Shown here one piece after another: positions 40,956 through 49,967 of a DNA stretch of 64,000 bases (positions within the stretch are counted from its first letter, which is position 1; each line of letters starts with the position of its first letter). The notes under the pieces were generated by a model. The model worked only from the letters and a program-made list of their open reading frames with translations, made no database searches and was not told where the DNA came from. The DNA is taken from positions 1-64,000 of the forward strand of contig JAKRSC010000024.1 in assembly GCA_022402565.1 (NCBI GenBank). The letters are read 5' to 3'. The position numbers were made by a program, and so were the translations under genes. The DNA comes from Hydrotalea sp. (GTDB lineage: Bacteria > Bacteroidota > Bacteroidia > Chitinophagales > Chitinophagaceae).

Positions 40956-42455
40956 ATGGGTAATATTCGTAAGCAAACTATTCTATCGAGTATACTCGTA
41001 TATATTGGCTTCTTTATTGGAGCAGTCAATATGTTTTTTTATGTCAAGAATGGTTCTTTTACCCAAGAACAGTTTGGACTAACCAGAATCTTTTTTGATT
41101 TTGGTCAGAACATGTATGTATTTGCTTCATTAGGTGTTCTACCAGTTATTTATAAATTTTACCCCTACTATAAAGACAACTTAGAAGAAAAGAAAATTGA
41201 TTTAATGACTTGGGCTATGGTGGCATCATTTATAGGATTCATCATTGCCACACTTATAGCCTTACTTTTCAAACCAATTTTGGTAGCACAATATCAGGTA
41301 AAATCTCCTATGATTATTACCTATTTCTATTGGATGATTCCTTTTGCATTAGGCATGTTACTCTTTGCTGTTATGGAAGCGTTTTGTTGGGCTATACAAC
41401 AAACGGTTATTACCAATGCATTGAAAGAAACAGTCATGAGGGCTATAACAACAGTTTTTATATTACTGTATTATTTTGAGGTAGTCAATTTTTCGCAGTT
41501 TATTTATCTGTTTACTTTTTTGTATTTTATTATTTTTTTGATTTTACTAATCTATTTAATCAAAACCAAGCAGCTACCTTTTGCATTGCAAATTAGTCGT
41601 GTTACAAAAAAATTTCACAAGAAAATGTTTTCTATGCAAGCTCTGTTGTTTGGAGGTACAATTATAACAGCTCTTGCACAAACCATTGATAGCTTCATTA
41701 TTGCAAGCTTCTCCAATCTAGGGTTAGCTGCCGTAGGTGTTTTTGGACTAGCTCAATATGCATCTAATTTAATTCAGGTTCCAATGCGCAGCATGCAATC
41801 AATTACAGCTGGTGCTTTATCGCGCGCATGGAAAGACAAAGACTTTCCAGAAATTCATAGAATATATAGCAGATCATGTATTAACTTACTCTTAATGGGC
41901 ATTTTTATTTATGGAAATGTCTTACTCAATTTTGATGCAAGCATACAAGTATTTGATATACAAGAAAATTATCAACAGGCATTTTTAATTATTTGCTTGT
42001 TAGGTATTGCCAGGTTAATTGATGTAGGAACTGGAGTGAACGGTATTATTATTGGAACATCCATACATTGGCGTTTCGATTTTTTAAGTGGTGTTGTCTT
42101 GTTAGCTTTTCGTATCCCTCTCACATACTTTTTAATTAAATATTTTGGATTAATTGGATCAGCATTCGCAGAACTCACTGCATTTGGAATTTATAATCTA
42201 ATAAGATTTGAATTTTTAAGAAGGAAATATGGAATGCAGCCCTTTACAGAAAAAACAATTTGGGCCATTGTAAGTGGATTAAGCGCTTTTGCTATATGCT
42301 TCTTACTCCTCAACAACATAGAAGGATGGATGGGTATAATTCTGAGAGTTGGAGTTTATTCTCTTTGTATTATAGCGGCAGTTATCTATGGAAGACTAAC
42401 TCCAGATGCACATCAGCTGATAGATAAATGGAAAAATAAGTTTTTAAGAAAATAA
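40956..42455 (+). CDS. MOP-superfamily flippase (polysaccharide/oligosaccharide export type)
   Basis: A 499-residue protein with about 12-14 membrane helices, for example ILSSILVYIGFFIGAVNMFF at the N-terminus, FGLAQYASNLIQVPMRSMQS in the middle, and IAALI-like helices to the end. The pattern PMRSMQSITAGALSRAWKDK and the domain length match Wzx-like oligosaccharide flippases of the MOP superfamily. These move lipid-linked sugars across the inner membrane. It follows the M1 aminopeptidase gene after two bases, without any glycosyltransferase nearby, so the substrate cannot be inferred. Its stop codon abuts that of the convergent NlpC/P60 gene. Confidence 0.82.
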   Translation: MGNIRKQTILSSILVYIGFFIGAVNMFFYVKNGSFTQEQFGLTRIFFDFGQNMYVFASLGVLPVIYKFYPYYKDNLEEKKIDLMTWAMVASFIGFIIATLIALLFKPILVAQYQVKSPMIITYFYWMIPFALGMLLFAVMEAFCWAIQQTVITNALKETVMRAITTVFILLYYFEVVNFSQFIYLFTFLYFIIFLILLIYLIKTKQLPFALQISRVTKKFHKKMFSMQALLFGGTIITALAQTIDSFIIASFSNLGLAAVGVFGLAQYASNLIQVPMRSMQSITAGALSRAWKDKDFPEIHRIYSRSCINLLLMGIFIYGNVLLNFDASIQVFDIQENYQQAFLIICLLGIARLIDVGTGVNGIIIGTSIHWRFDFLSGVVLLAFRIPLTYFLIKYFGLIGSAFAELTAFGIYNLIRFEFLRRKYGMQPFTEKTIWAIVSGLSAFAICFLLLNNIEGWMGIILRVGVYSLCIIAAVIYGRLTPDAHQLIDKWKNKFLRK

Positions 42456-43181
42456 TTATTCTGTTTTTCTGATTCTGCCAGCACCTCTAAATCTTTGGCT
42501 CCAATAACGCTCATACAGGTCGCTAATCATAACGCCACCACTGGTTGCTGCGTGTACAAATTTATTATTTAATAGATAAACACCAACGTGAGAGATCCGA
42601 CTTCCTGAAGTATTAAAAAATACCAAATCTCCTTCCTTTAAATCAGCCGTATCAATTCTTTCAACTACTTGAAACTGCTCTTGCGAGGTTCTTGGAAGAC
42701 TTAACCCCCAAATATCACGCATTATAATTTGTGTAAAAGCAGAACAATCAATACAATTTTCAGTAACTCCGCCCATACAATACCTAGTTCCCCACCATTT
42801 ATCAATTAATTGTAACAAGGGTACGTTTGTCAATTTCTCTACAACCGCATCCGTTAAAACTGCATATTTTATTTGAAGGTAGTTTGCAGTTTCAATATCA
42901 AATCCTTCACTGTCTATTACAGTAGGTCTTATTTTAGTATCGGAGCTGTTTGTTTTAGTAGGTTTAGCACCAGTTGTTGTTCCTGGTTTATTTTTTGCAG
43001 TAGTAACCGTTTCTGGCTTAGCTTCAATATCATCAATAAAAACTGGCTTTTTGCCTGCTTTACTTGCATTACGCTGATTACTAGGTGTAGATCCATCCTT
43101 AGCGGTTAAATTTCTAACTGATTTACAGCTTGTAAAAACCAGCATTAAAACAATTATATATGATAGGTTTTTAAAATGCAT
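42456..43181 (-). CDS. NlpC/P60-family cell-wall peptidase, lipoprotein
   Basis: A 241-residue protein. The signal peptide ends in the lipobox VFTSC, then a low-complexity Lys/Thr/Pro linker (about residues 40-85). The C-terminal NlpC/P60 domain has the catalytic Cys in ENCIDCSAFTQIIMRDIWG, the His in SRISHVGVYLLNNKFVHA and a polar residue further on. It cleaves peptidoglycan stem peptides (D-Glu-mDAP bond) from the outer-membrane side. The stop codon abuts the convergent flippase stop with zero spacer. Confidence 0.93.
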   Translation of the reverse strand: MHFKNLSYIIVLMLVFTSCKSVRNLTAKDGSTPSNQRNASKAGKKPVFIDDIEAKPETVTTAKNKPGTTTGAKPTKTNSSDTKIRPTVIDSEGFDIETANYLQIKYAVLTDAVVEKLTNVPLLQLIDKWWGTRYCMGGVTENCIDCSAFTQIIMRDIWGLSLPRTSQEQFQVVERIDTADLKEGDLVFFNTSGSRISHVGVYLLNNKFVHAATSGGVMISDLYERYWSQRFRGAGRIRKTE

Positions 43182-43331
43182 TAAATTCTGAACGAATAAA
43201 AGACTCTAATTATTCCAAATTTGCGCAATGCTAACTAAATTTTAGCAAAAAGCATATTGAATTGTGGAAAAATGCGGGTAAGAAAACAGGTGAACTAATG
43301 CGATATTTGAGGTTTGCTAAAGACTTTTGTT

Positions 43332-46300
43332 ATGTGTCGTTTTTCCCATTTACATGTTCATACTCAATACTCATTGCTGGATGGTTTTGCATCGGCGGAT
43401 AGTCTATTTTCAAAAGCTGCAAAAGATAATATGCCTGCTGTTGCCATTACAGACCACGGCAATATGTTTGGCGTGTTTGATTTTGTCAGTAAAGCTTGGA
43501 AAAAAACAAGGGTTGTAGGTAAGGATGATAATGGGAAAGATATTGAAGAGCCAATTGTAAAGCCAATTGTGGGATGCGAGTTTTATGTAGTTGAAAATAG
43601 GCACCAAAAAATCTTTACAAAAGAGAAAAAAGATGACAGATTTCATCAACTTCTTCTTGCAAAAAATGCTGTTGGCTACCAAAACCTAATCAAACTAACT
43701 TCATTGGGTTATATGGAGGGGATGTATAGTAAATACCCTCGTATTGACAAAGAATTAATTGAACAATATAAAGAAGGACTTATTGCAACAACTTGTTGTT
43801 TGGGTGCTTACGTTCCACAAACTATTCTGCGACATGGTGAAGAAGCGGGAGAAAAAGAATTTACATGGTGGCTTGACCAATTTGGGGAAGACTATTTTAT
43901 TGAAATTCAAAGACACAATATAAAAGAACAAGATTTAGTAAATGAAATCTTGGTGAAGTTTTCAAAAAAATACAATGTACCTATTATTGCCAGTAATGAT
44001 AGTCACTATGTGAACGAAGAAGACTACAATGCACACGATATACTTCTATGTGTAAACACAGGAAGCTTACAAAGCACACCTGGTTTTGATGATTTTGTTA
44101 ATGACGAAATTCAGTCAACCAATAAACGCTTCAAGTTCCCTAATAACCAATTTTACTTTAAGACTACAGATGAAATGAAACTATTGTTTCAAGATCTACC
44201 ACAAGCCATTGATAATACCAATATAATTGTAGATCGTGTTGAAGTCTTGAACTTGAAGAAAGATATTTTACTTCCTGCCTTCCCTATTCCAGATAGTTTC
44301 AAAATACATCAAGATGATAATTTGAATCAGTGGGAATACCTTAAGCATCTTACATATGAAGGTGCTATGAAAAGATATGGCAGCCTCGCACCGGATGTAC
44401 AAGAAAGGATAGATTTTGAATTGCATACAATTAGAACAATGGGCTTTGCAGGTTACTTCTTAATTGTAGGTGACTTTATTAAAGCTGGTCGTGACTTAGG
44501 CGTTTTTGTGGGTCCTGGTCGTGGTTCTGCAGCTGGTTCTGCAGTTGCTTATTGTATAGGAATTACTAATATTGATCCTATTAAATATAATTTACTTTTT
44601 GAACGTTTCTTAAATCCAGAAAGAAAGTCAATGCCCGATATTGATACGGACTTTGATGATGAGGGACGACAAAAAGTAATTGATTATGTTGTAGAGAAAT
44701 ATGGAAAAAATCAGGTTGCGCAAATTATAACCTATGGTACAATGGCAGCAAAGAGTAGCATTAAGGATGTTGCTCGCGTTATGGATTTGCCATTATCAGA
44801 ATCTAATAAATTAGCTAAGCTTGTGCCAGATAAACCTGGTACAGAATTAAAAAGAGTATTGCATGCTCCATTAACTGCAAAGGATGGCGAAAAATCTCTA
44901 GAAGAGAAAGAGAATTATCCTGGAGAAGATATTGAAAATATTAAAGAGCTTCGAAAGATTTATGAGTCAGATAAACCAGAAGCAACCATATTGCACATTG
45001 CAGAAAAATTGGAGGGCAGCGTTAGAAATACAGGTATTCACGCAGCAGGAATCATTATTGCTCCAAAAGATCTAACAGAACTGATTCCAGTTGCCACTTC
45101 TAAAGATTCAACATTACTTGTAACTCAAATAGAAGGAAAAGTAATTGAAGATAGTGGTGTTATAAAGATGGATTTTCTTGGATTAAAAACCTTAAGCATT
45201 ATTAAAAATGCTCTAGAAATGATCAAAGAAAATCATGGTGTTGACATTGATATAGATGCAATTCCGCTGGATGATGAAAAAACATATCAGCTTTTTCAAA
45301 AAGGAAACGCAATTGCTATATTCCAATTTGAAGCCCCCCATTTAGCTGATATTTTACGTAACATGAAACCTTCAACCTTTGAAGATCTCATAGCTTTAAA
45401 CGCATTGAACCGACCAGGTCCAATGCAGTATATCCCAGATTACATTAAAAGGAAGCATGGACAAGAACAAGTAACCTATGACCTTCCAGAGATGGAAGAA
45501 TACTTGAAAGAAACCTATGGCATTACAGTCTATCAGGAGCAGGTAATGCTATTATCACAAAAGCTAGCAGGATTTTCTAAAGGTAAAGCTGATGGTCTTA
45601 GAAAAGCCATGGGTAAGAAAGATAGAAAGACACTAGATAGCATGAAGGCTGAGTTCATAAAGGGAGCAACTGAATTGGGTCATCCTGAAAAAGCGCTTGA
45701 AAAAATTTGGACTGATTGGGAAAAGTTTGCTCAATATGCATTCAATAAATCTCATTCAACTTGTTATGCGTTTGTAGCTTATCAAACAGCATATTTAAAA
45801 GCACACTACCCTTCTGAATTCATGGCAGCAGTATTAAACAATGCTGGCAGTATTGAAAAGATAACTTTTTTCATGGAGGAATGCAAACGTATGGGTGTTC
45901 ATGTACTTGGCCCCGATATTAATGAATCTAAAAAAGGGTTTGCAGCAAATAAAAAAGGAGAAATTAGATTTGGCTTAGGAGGATTAAAAGGAGTTGGTGA
46001 TGCAGCCATCTCAAATATTATTGAAGAAAGATCAAAAGGTATATTTAATGATGTATACGATTTCTTTAAACGAGTAAGCTTGCAAAAAGTTAATAAAAAA
46101 TCACTCGAATGTTTAATTATGAGTGGAAGCTTTGATAGTTTTAGAGATTTCCATAGAAAGCAATACTTCCACATTAGTGATGGAGATAAGCTATCTGGTT
46201 TAGAAAAATTAATTCAATACGCCAACGCATGTAACGCACAAAATCTAAAAACTTCTAATACACTTTTTGGAGACTTTGCTGAAACATTTGAAATTGATAA

Positions 46301-47009
46301 GCCTAAAATTGCCAAATGTGAGCCTTGGTCACTTATTGAGTCGCTTAAAAAAGAGCGAGAAATAACAGGTATGTTCATGAGCGGACATCCATTAGATAAT
46401 TACGAATTTGAATTAAGGCATTTTGGAATTTTTCCTTTGAAAGATTTCGAAGAACTAAAACTAAGCGAGCAGCAAGTAGAAGAAGCATATAATAAAGGAA
46501 TTAAGTTTAGACTAGCTGGATTGGTAACTGAAGCACAACACTTAATTTCAAAAAAAGGATCTCACTTTGGTAAGCTGGTAATTGAAGATTATACAGGAAA
46601 AACAGAGATTGTTTTATTTGATACAGATTATCAACTTTTTAAACATTTTTTTGAGGTTGACCTATCTGTTATTGTTACTGGTTTTTTCAATAGACAATAT
46701 CAAAAAGGTAGAATTTCATTTAAAATATCACAAATTAATCTCCTTGAAAAAATCAAAACTGTTTTTACGAAAAAACTTGAATTACATGTAAAACCTGAAA
46801 TTATAAGTAAGGAAATGATTGAATTTTTTAAAGAAAACATGGAGAAATATCCTGGTAAATTACATTTAAGATTTCACATTCAAGACGAGCAAGAAAATGT
46901 TGGCATACAACTGTACACGTTAGAAAACAGTGTTGAAATGAATCATGAGCTAACAGATTTTCTCATCATGCATAAAGATAAAATTGAAGTGATTATTCAA
47001 GAAATTTAA
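43332..47009 (+). CDS. dnaE: DNA polymerase III subunit alpha
   Basis: The start was set at ATG 43332 (MCRFSHLHVHTQYSLLDGFA), which begins directly at the PHP domain; a six-residue extension is unlikely. The length is 1225 residues. The PHP domain continues with AVAITDHGNMFGVFDFVSKA. The polymerase active site has VGPGRGSAAGSAVAYCIGI and the catalytic Asp motif MPDIDTDFDDEGRQKVIDYV. A helix-hairpin-helix region (RFGLGGLKGVGDAAISNIIE) and an OB fold (FRLAGLVTEAQHLISKKGSH) follow. It is the replicative polymerase. It is the DnaE1 type, with no error-prone-type imuA/imuB genes nearby. Confidence 0.97.
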   Translation: MCRFSHLHVHTQYSLLDGFASADSLFSKAAKDNMPAVAITDHGNMFGVFDFVSKAWKKTRVVGKDDNGKDIEEPIVKPIVGCEFYVVENRHQKIFTKEKKDDRFHQLLLAKNAVGYQNLIKLTSLGYMEGMYSKYPRIDKELIEQYKEGLIATTCCLGAYVPQTILRHGEEAGEKEFTWWLDQFGEDYFIEIQRHNIKEQDLVNEILVKFSKKYNVPIIASNDSHYVNEEDYNAHDILLCVNTGSLQSTPGFDDFVNDEIQSTNKRFKFPNNQFYFKTTDEMKLLFQDLPQAIDNTNIIVDRVEVLNLKKDILLPAFPIPDSFKIHQDDNLNQWEYLKHLTYEGAMKRYGSLAPDVQERIDFELHTIRTMGFAGYFLIVGDFIKAGRDLGVFVGPGRGSAAGSAVAYCIGITNIDPIKYNLLFERFLNPERKSMPDIDTDFDDEGRQKVIDYVVEKYGKNQVAQIITYGTMAAKSSIKDVARVMDLPLSESNKLAKLVPDKPGTELKRVLHAPLTAKDGEKSLEEKENYPGEDIENIKELRKIYESDKPEATILHIAEKLEGSVRNTGIHAAGIIIAPKDLTELIPVATSKDSTLLVTQIEGKVIEDSGVIKMDFLGLKTLSIIKNALEMIKENHGVDIDIDAIPLDDEKTYQLFQKGNAIAIFQFEAPHLADILRNMKPSTFEDLIALNALNRPGPMQYIPDYIKRKHGQEQVTYDLPEMEEYLKETYGITVYQEQVMLLSQKLAGFSKGKADGLRKAMGKKDRKTLDSMKAEFIKGATELGHPEKALEKIWTDWEKFAQYAFNKSHSTCYAFVAYQTAYLKAHYPSEFMAAVLNNAGSIEKITFFMEECKRMGVHVLGPDINESKKGFAANKKGEIRFGLGGLKGVGDAAISNIIEERSKGIFNDVYDFFKRVSLQKVNKKSLECLIMSGSFDSFRDFHRKQYFHISDGDKLSGLEKLIQYANACNAQNLKTSNTLFGDFAETFEIDKPKIAKCEPWSLIESLKKEREITGMFMSGHPLDNYEFELRHFGIFPLKDFEELKLSEQQVEEAYNKGIKFRLAGLVTEAQHLISKKGSHFGKLVIEDYTGKTEIVLFDTDYQLFKHFFEVDLSVIVTGFFNRQYQKGRISFKISQINLLEKIKTVFTKKLELHVKPEIISKEMIEFFKENMEKYPGKLHLRFHIQDEQENVGIQLYTLENSVEMNHELTDFLIMHKDKIEVIIQEI

Positions 47010-47096
47010 GAGTTTTACATATATGGTATTGCATTTCATAATAAATGAACCATATTTGAAAAACATATCAGCCGTACTGATTGAACGAGTACTTTA

Positions 47097-47678
47097 ATGA
47101 AAGCTAATCCAGTTAATAAAAACGAAAGTAGAAAGCAACAGGCCAAGACACTTAGAGTTGTTAGAAAAATTCATAGAGTTACAGGATTATTACTTTTTAT
47201 TTTTTTCTTTATAGTTGGTATAAGCGGAATATTACTAGGATGGAAAAAACATACAGGTAACTTATTACTTCCAAAAACATATAAAGGATTTTCAATAAAT
47301 TCCAAAGATTGGTTATCAATTGACAGTCTTAAAAAAAATGCCATTCAAGTTTTAAAAGATTCCTGCGGAGAGAATTTATCAACCGATTTAGATAGAATTG
47401 ATATTCGACCAGATAAAGGATCAGTTAAATTTATTTTTATAGAAAATTACTGGGAAATACAATTAGATGCGACCACAGGCGAAGTTCTTCATATTGGGAA
47501 AAGGCATTCAGATTTAATTGAGAGAATACATGATGGCTCCATTGTGGACATCAGTCTTTCCAGTAACAAAGGTTTGTTTAAAGTGATATATACCAGCATA
47601 CTAGGAATTGCTTTAGTCCTATTTACAATAACAGGCTTCTGGCTATGGTATGGCCCTAAACGAATGCGAAGAAATTAA
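47097..47678 (+). CDS. PepSY-domain membrane protein
   Basis: A 193-residue protein with two membrane helices: LLLFIFFFIVGISGILLGWK near the N-terminus and VIYTSILGIALVLFTITGFW at the C-terminus. The N-terminal RKIHRVTGLLLF is the typical PepSY-associated helix start. Between them lies one PepSY-like alpha/beta repeat (VKFIFIENYWEIQLDATTGE). Longer relatives have four helices and work with siderophore or ferric reduction; this one has about half that length, so it is a single-repeat form. It is 86 bases after dnaE and 47 before the SDR gene. Confidence 0.8.
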   Translation: MKANPVNKNESRKQQAKTLRVVRKIHRVTGLLLFIFFFIVGISGILLGWKKHTGNLLLPKTYKGFSINSKDWLSIDSLKKNAIQVLKDSCGENLSTDLDRIDIRPDKGSVKFIFIENYWEIQLDATTGEVLHIGKRHSDLIERIHDGSIVDISLSSNKGLFKVIYTSILGIALVLFTITGFWLWYGPKRMRRN

Positions 47679-47725
47679 TTATTCATAACTTTCTGTGGTG
47701 GAATTAATTCATTCAAAATAAAACT

Positions 47726-48478
47726 ATGAAAAGAACTGCCTTCATCACCAATGTCTTACAATATGCTGGACCTGCTTCTATAAGTGCTTTATATGCAAAA
47801 GGATTTCAGCTTTTGGTACAAGATCCACTATTTGCTGACCCAAATATTAAAAATACATTTTTATCCAAATATCCAAATACATCTATTACATCAGAAACAA
47901 ACATAGAAAACCTTATTAATCAAATAAGTGAAACATTTCCGACAATAGATGTAGTTATAAGCAATGATTCCTTCCCAGCTATACATACGTCAATATCAGA
48001 AGGTGATTTGAAAGGACTAGAAAATACTTTACAAGAAATTGTAATTAGACCTTACTATTTTATGCATCGTTTGATACCCAAACTTAAAAAGCAACAGAAT
48101 AAATCCAATCTTATTTTTATAACATCAAGTAGAACTGAACTACCTATGAAGAATGGTGCGATACCTGATATGGCTAGAGCTGCAAATAATGCCTTTGTAA
48201 AATCTCTTAGTATTGAGCTAGCTCCTTATGGAATACCAGTAAATGCAATAGCCCCCAATTTTTTGTATAGTGAAACTTACTTTCCAAGATCGTTATTTAT
48301 AGAAAATCCAATTGGTAAAAAATATATTGAAACAGTGGTACCTATAGGCCGCTTAGGGCAACAAGAAGAACTAGAAGAACTTATAATTTATTTAGCTGAA
48401 ATGAAAGGCTCTTTTCATACAGGAAGTATTATACCTTTTAATGGCGGATGGCCAGTTGCATTAGATAGACCTTATTAA
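47726..48478 (+). CDS. SDR-family protein resembling halohydrin dehalogenase, catalytic Tyr replaced
   Basis: A 250-residue short-chain dehydrogenase/reductase fold. It lacks the TGxxxGxG cofactor motif, having AFITNVLQYAGPASISAL near the N-terminus instead. VDVV-type strand IDVVISNDSFPAIHTSI, RPYYFMHRLIPKLKK and SIELAPYGIPVNAIAPNFLY follow. From memory it aligns without gaps with the halohydrin dehalogenase HheC: TNV near residue 9, Ser134 for Ser132 and Arg151 for Arg149, but Pro147 stands where HheC has Tyr145. The C-terminal GRLGQQEELEELIIYLAEM also matches. It may thus be an inactive or repurposed member; function unknown. A terminator follows directly. Confidence 0.8.
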   Translation: MKRTAFITNVLQYAGPASISALYAKGFQLLVQDPLFADPNIKNTFLSKYPNTSITSETNIENLINQISETFPTIDVVISNDSFPAIHTSISEGDLKGLENTLQEIVIRPYYFMHRLIPKLKKQQNKSNLIFITSSRTELPMKNGAIPDMARAANNAFVKSLSIELAPYGIPVNAIAPNFLYSETYFPRSLFIENPIGKKYIETVVPIGRLGQQEELEELIIYLAEMKGSFHTGSIIPFNGGWPVALDRPY

Positions 48479-48482
48479 AAAG

Positions 48483-48508
48483 GCCTCAAAAAATTTGAGG
48501 CTTATTTA
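48483..48508 (+). terminator. Hairpin terminator after the SDR gene
   Basis: Stem GCCTCAAA (48483-48490) with TTTGAGGC (48494-48501), then TTATTTAT. The T tract is interrupted. Confidence 0.7.
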
Positions 48509-48530
48509 TAAAAAAGCCAAAAACATTACA

Positions 48531-49967
48531 ATGTCCTTATCTCTCATACATTCATATCAAGAACTCCCCCATATTTTATTCAGCAACATAAAACCAACCC
48601 CTGTTAAAAATCCCTTTATACAAATTTTTAACCAGAAACTAGCTAATGAAATTCAATTGCCCTTCAACCAAAATTGGGTTCATATTTTATCAGGCAATGA
48701 ACTTCCGGAAAATTGCAAACCTATTGCACAAGCGTACAGTGGACATCAATTTGGACATTATAATATTTTAGGTGATGGAAGAGCCATTCTACTTGGAGAA
48801 TGGCGCACACCTCAAAATCAATTAGTAGATATTCAATTAAAAGGCGCAGGCCCTACTCCATATTCTAGAAGAGGTGATGGAAGAGCAACCTTAAGTGCAA
48901 TGCTTCGTGAATACTTAATTAGTGAGGCATTGCATGGTCTTGACATTCCTACAAGTAGAAGTTTAGCTGTTGTTAGAACGGGTGAAGTTGTTTATAGAGA
49001 GGAATTACATGTTGGCGCAATCCTAACCAGAATCGCTTCTAGTCATATTAGAGTTGGCACATTCGAATATGCAGTGCGTAAACTCTCAAATGAAGAATAT
49101 AGAAAGTTTTTAAACTATGTCATTGATAGACATTATCCTACATGCAAAAATTCAGCTATTCCAGCTCTGGCATTGCTGGAGTCTGTAACTGAAAAACAAG
49201 CTTTATTAATTAGCCAATGGATGTCGGTTGGATTTATTCATGGTGTTATGAATACGGACAATATGAGTATTGCTGGTGAAACAATCGATTATGGCCCTTG
49301 CGCATTTATGAATACATTTCATCCTGCTACAGTTTTTAGTTCAATAGATCATCAGGGCAGATATGCCTACGCAAATCAGCCCGCTATAGCACAATGGAAC
49401 TTAGCAGTTTTAGCAGGAACACTTCTACCCTTAATTGACAGCGACCAAAAAATTGCATTAGAAAAAGCTAAAGCGGTTATAGAAAAATTTCCTGAGTTAT
49501 ATACGTCATCTTGGAAACGTGTCATGCGAAATAAACTGGGCTGGAAAAAAGAACTGGCAACCGATGAAATTTTAATGAACGAATTGCTTGCATGGATGGA
49601 AACTGAAAAAGCTGATTATACACTCACCTTCTTGGCAATAGAAGATCCTGAAAAGATTCAACAACCCTATTTCCAAAAAGACTCATGGAAAATTTGGTTA
49701 TCGGCTTGGGAAAAAAGATGCGAAGAAGAAGGATCAAGTGCAAAAGAGGCAAGAAAAAATATGTTATTATATAACCCTAAGTTTATTCCGAGAAATCATT
49801 TAGTAGAAGAGGCTTTAGAAAAGGCGTCTAAACAAAATGATATGTCTATGTTTTTAGAGCTTGTGTATGTATTGCAAAATCCCTTTATGACCAATGAACA
49901 ACACTACTCATGGATGTTCCCTCCGGAAGAGGGAGACACAGGATATACCACATTCTGTAATACTTAG
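48531..49967 (+). CDS. selO: Protein adenylyltransferase SelO (YdiU family)
   Basis: The start was set at ATG 48531 (MSLSLIHSYQELPHILFSNI), giving 478 residues, the length of E. coli YdiU. Pseudokinase-fold motifs are YSGHQFGHYNILGDGRAILL, VDIQLKGAGPTPYSRRGDGR, LRTRIASSHIRVGTF-like block AILTRIASSHIRVGTFEYAV and the metal-binding HGVMNTDNMSIAGETIDYGP. The chain ends in TFCNT, with Cys third from the end, the position of selenocysteine in eukaryotic SelO. It transfers AMP to Ser, Thr or Tyr of proteins and responds to redox stress. Its end overlaps the convergent serA by four bases. Confidence 0.94.
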   Translation: MSLSLIHSYQELPHILFSNIKPTPVKNPFIQIFNQKLANEIQLPFNQNWVHILSGNELPENCKPIAQAYSGHQFGHYNILGDGRAILLGEWRTPQNQLVDIQLKGAGPTPYSRRGDGRATLSAMLREYLISEALHGLDIPTSRSLAVVRTGEVVYREELHVGAILTRIASSHIRVGTFEYAVRKLSNEEYRKFLNYVIDRHYPTCKNSAIPALALLESVTEKQALLISQWMSVGFIHGVMNTDNMSIAGETIDYGPCAFMNTFHPATVFSSIDHQGRYAYANQPAIAQWNLAVLAGTLLPLIDSDQKIALEKAKAVIEKFPELYTSSWKRVMRNKLGWKKELATDEILMNELLAWMETEKADYTLTFLAIEDPEKIQQPYFQKDSWKIWLSAWEKRCEEEGSSAKEARKNMLLYNPKFIPRNHLVEEALEKASKQNDMSMFLELVYVLQNPFMTNEQHYSWMFPPEEGDTGYTTFCNT

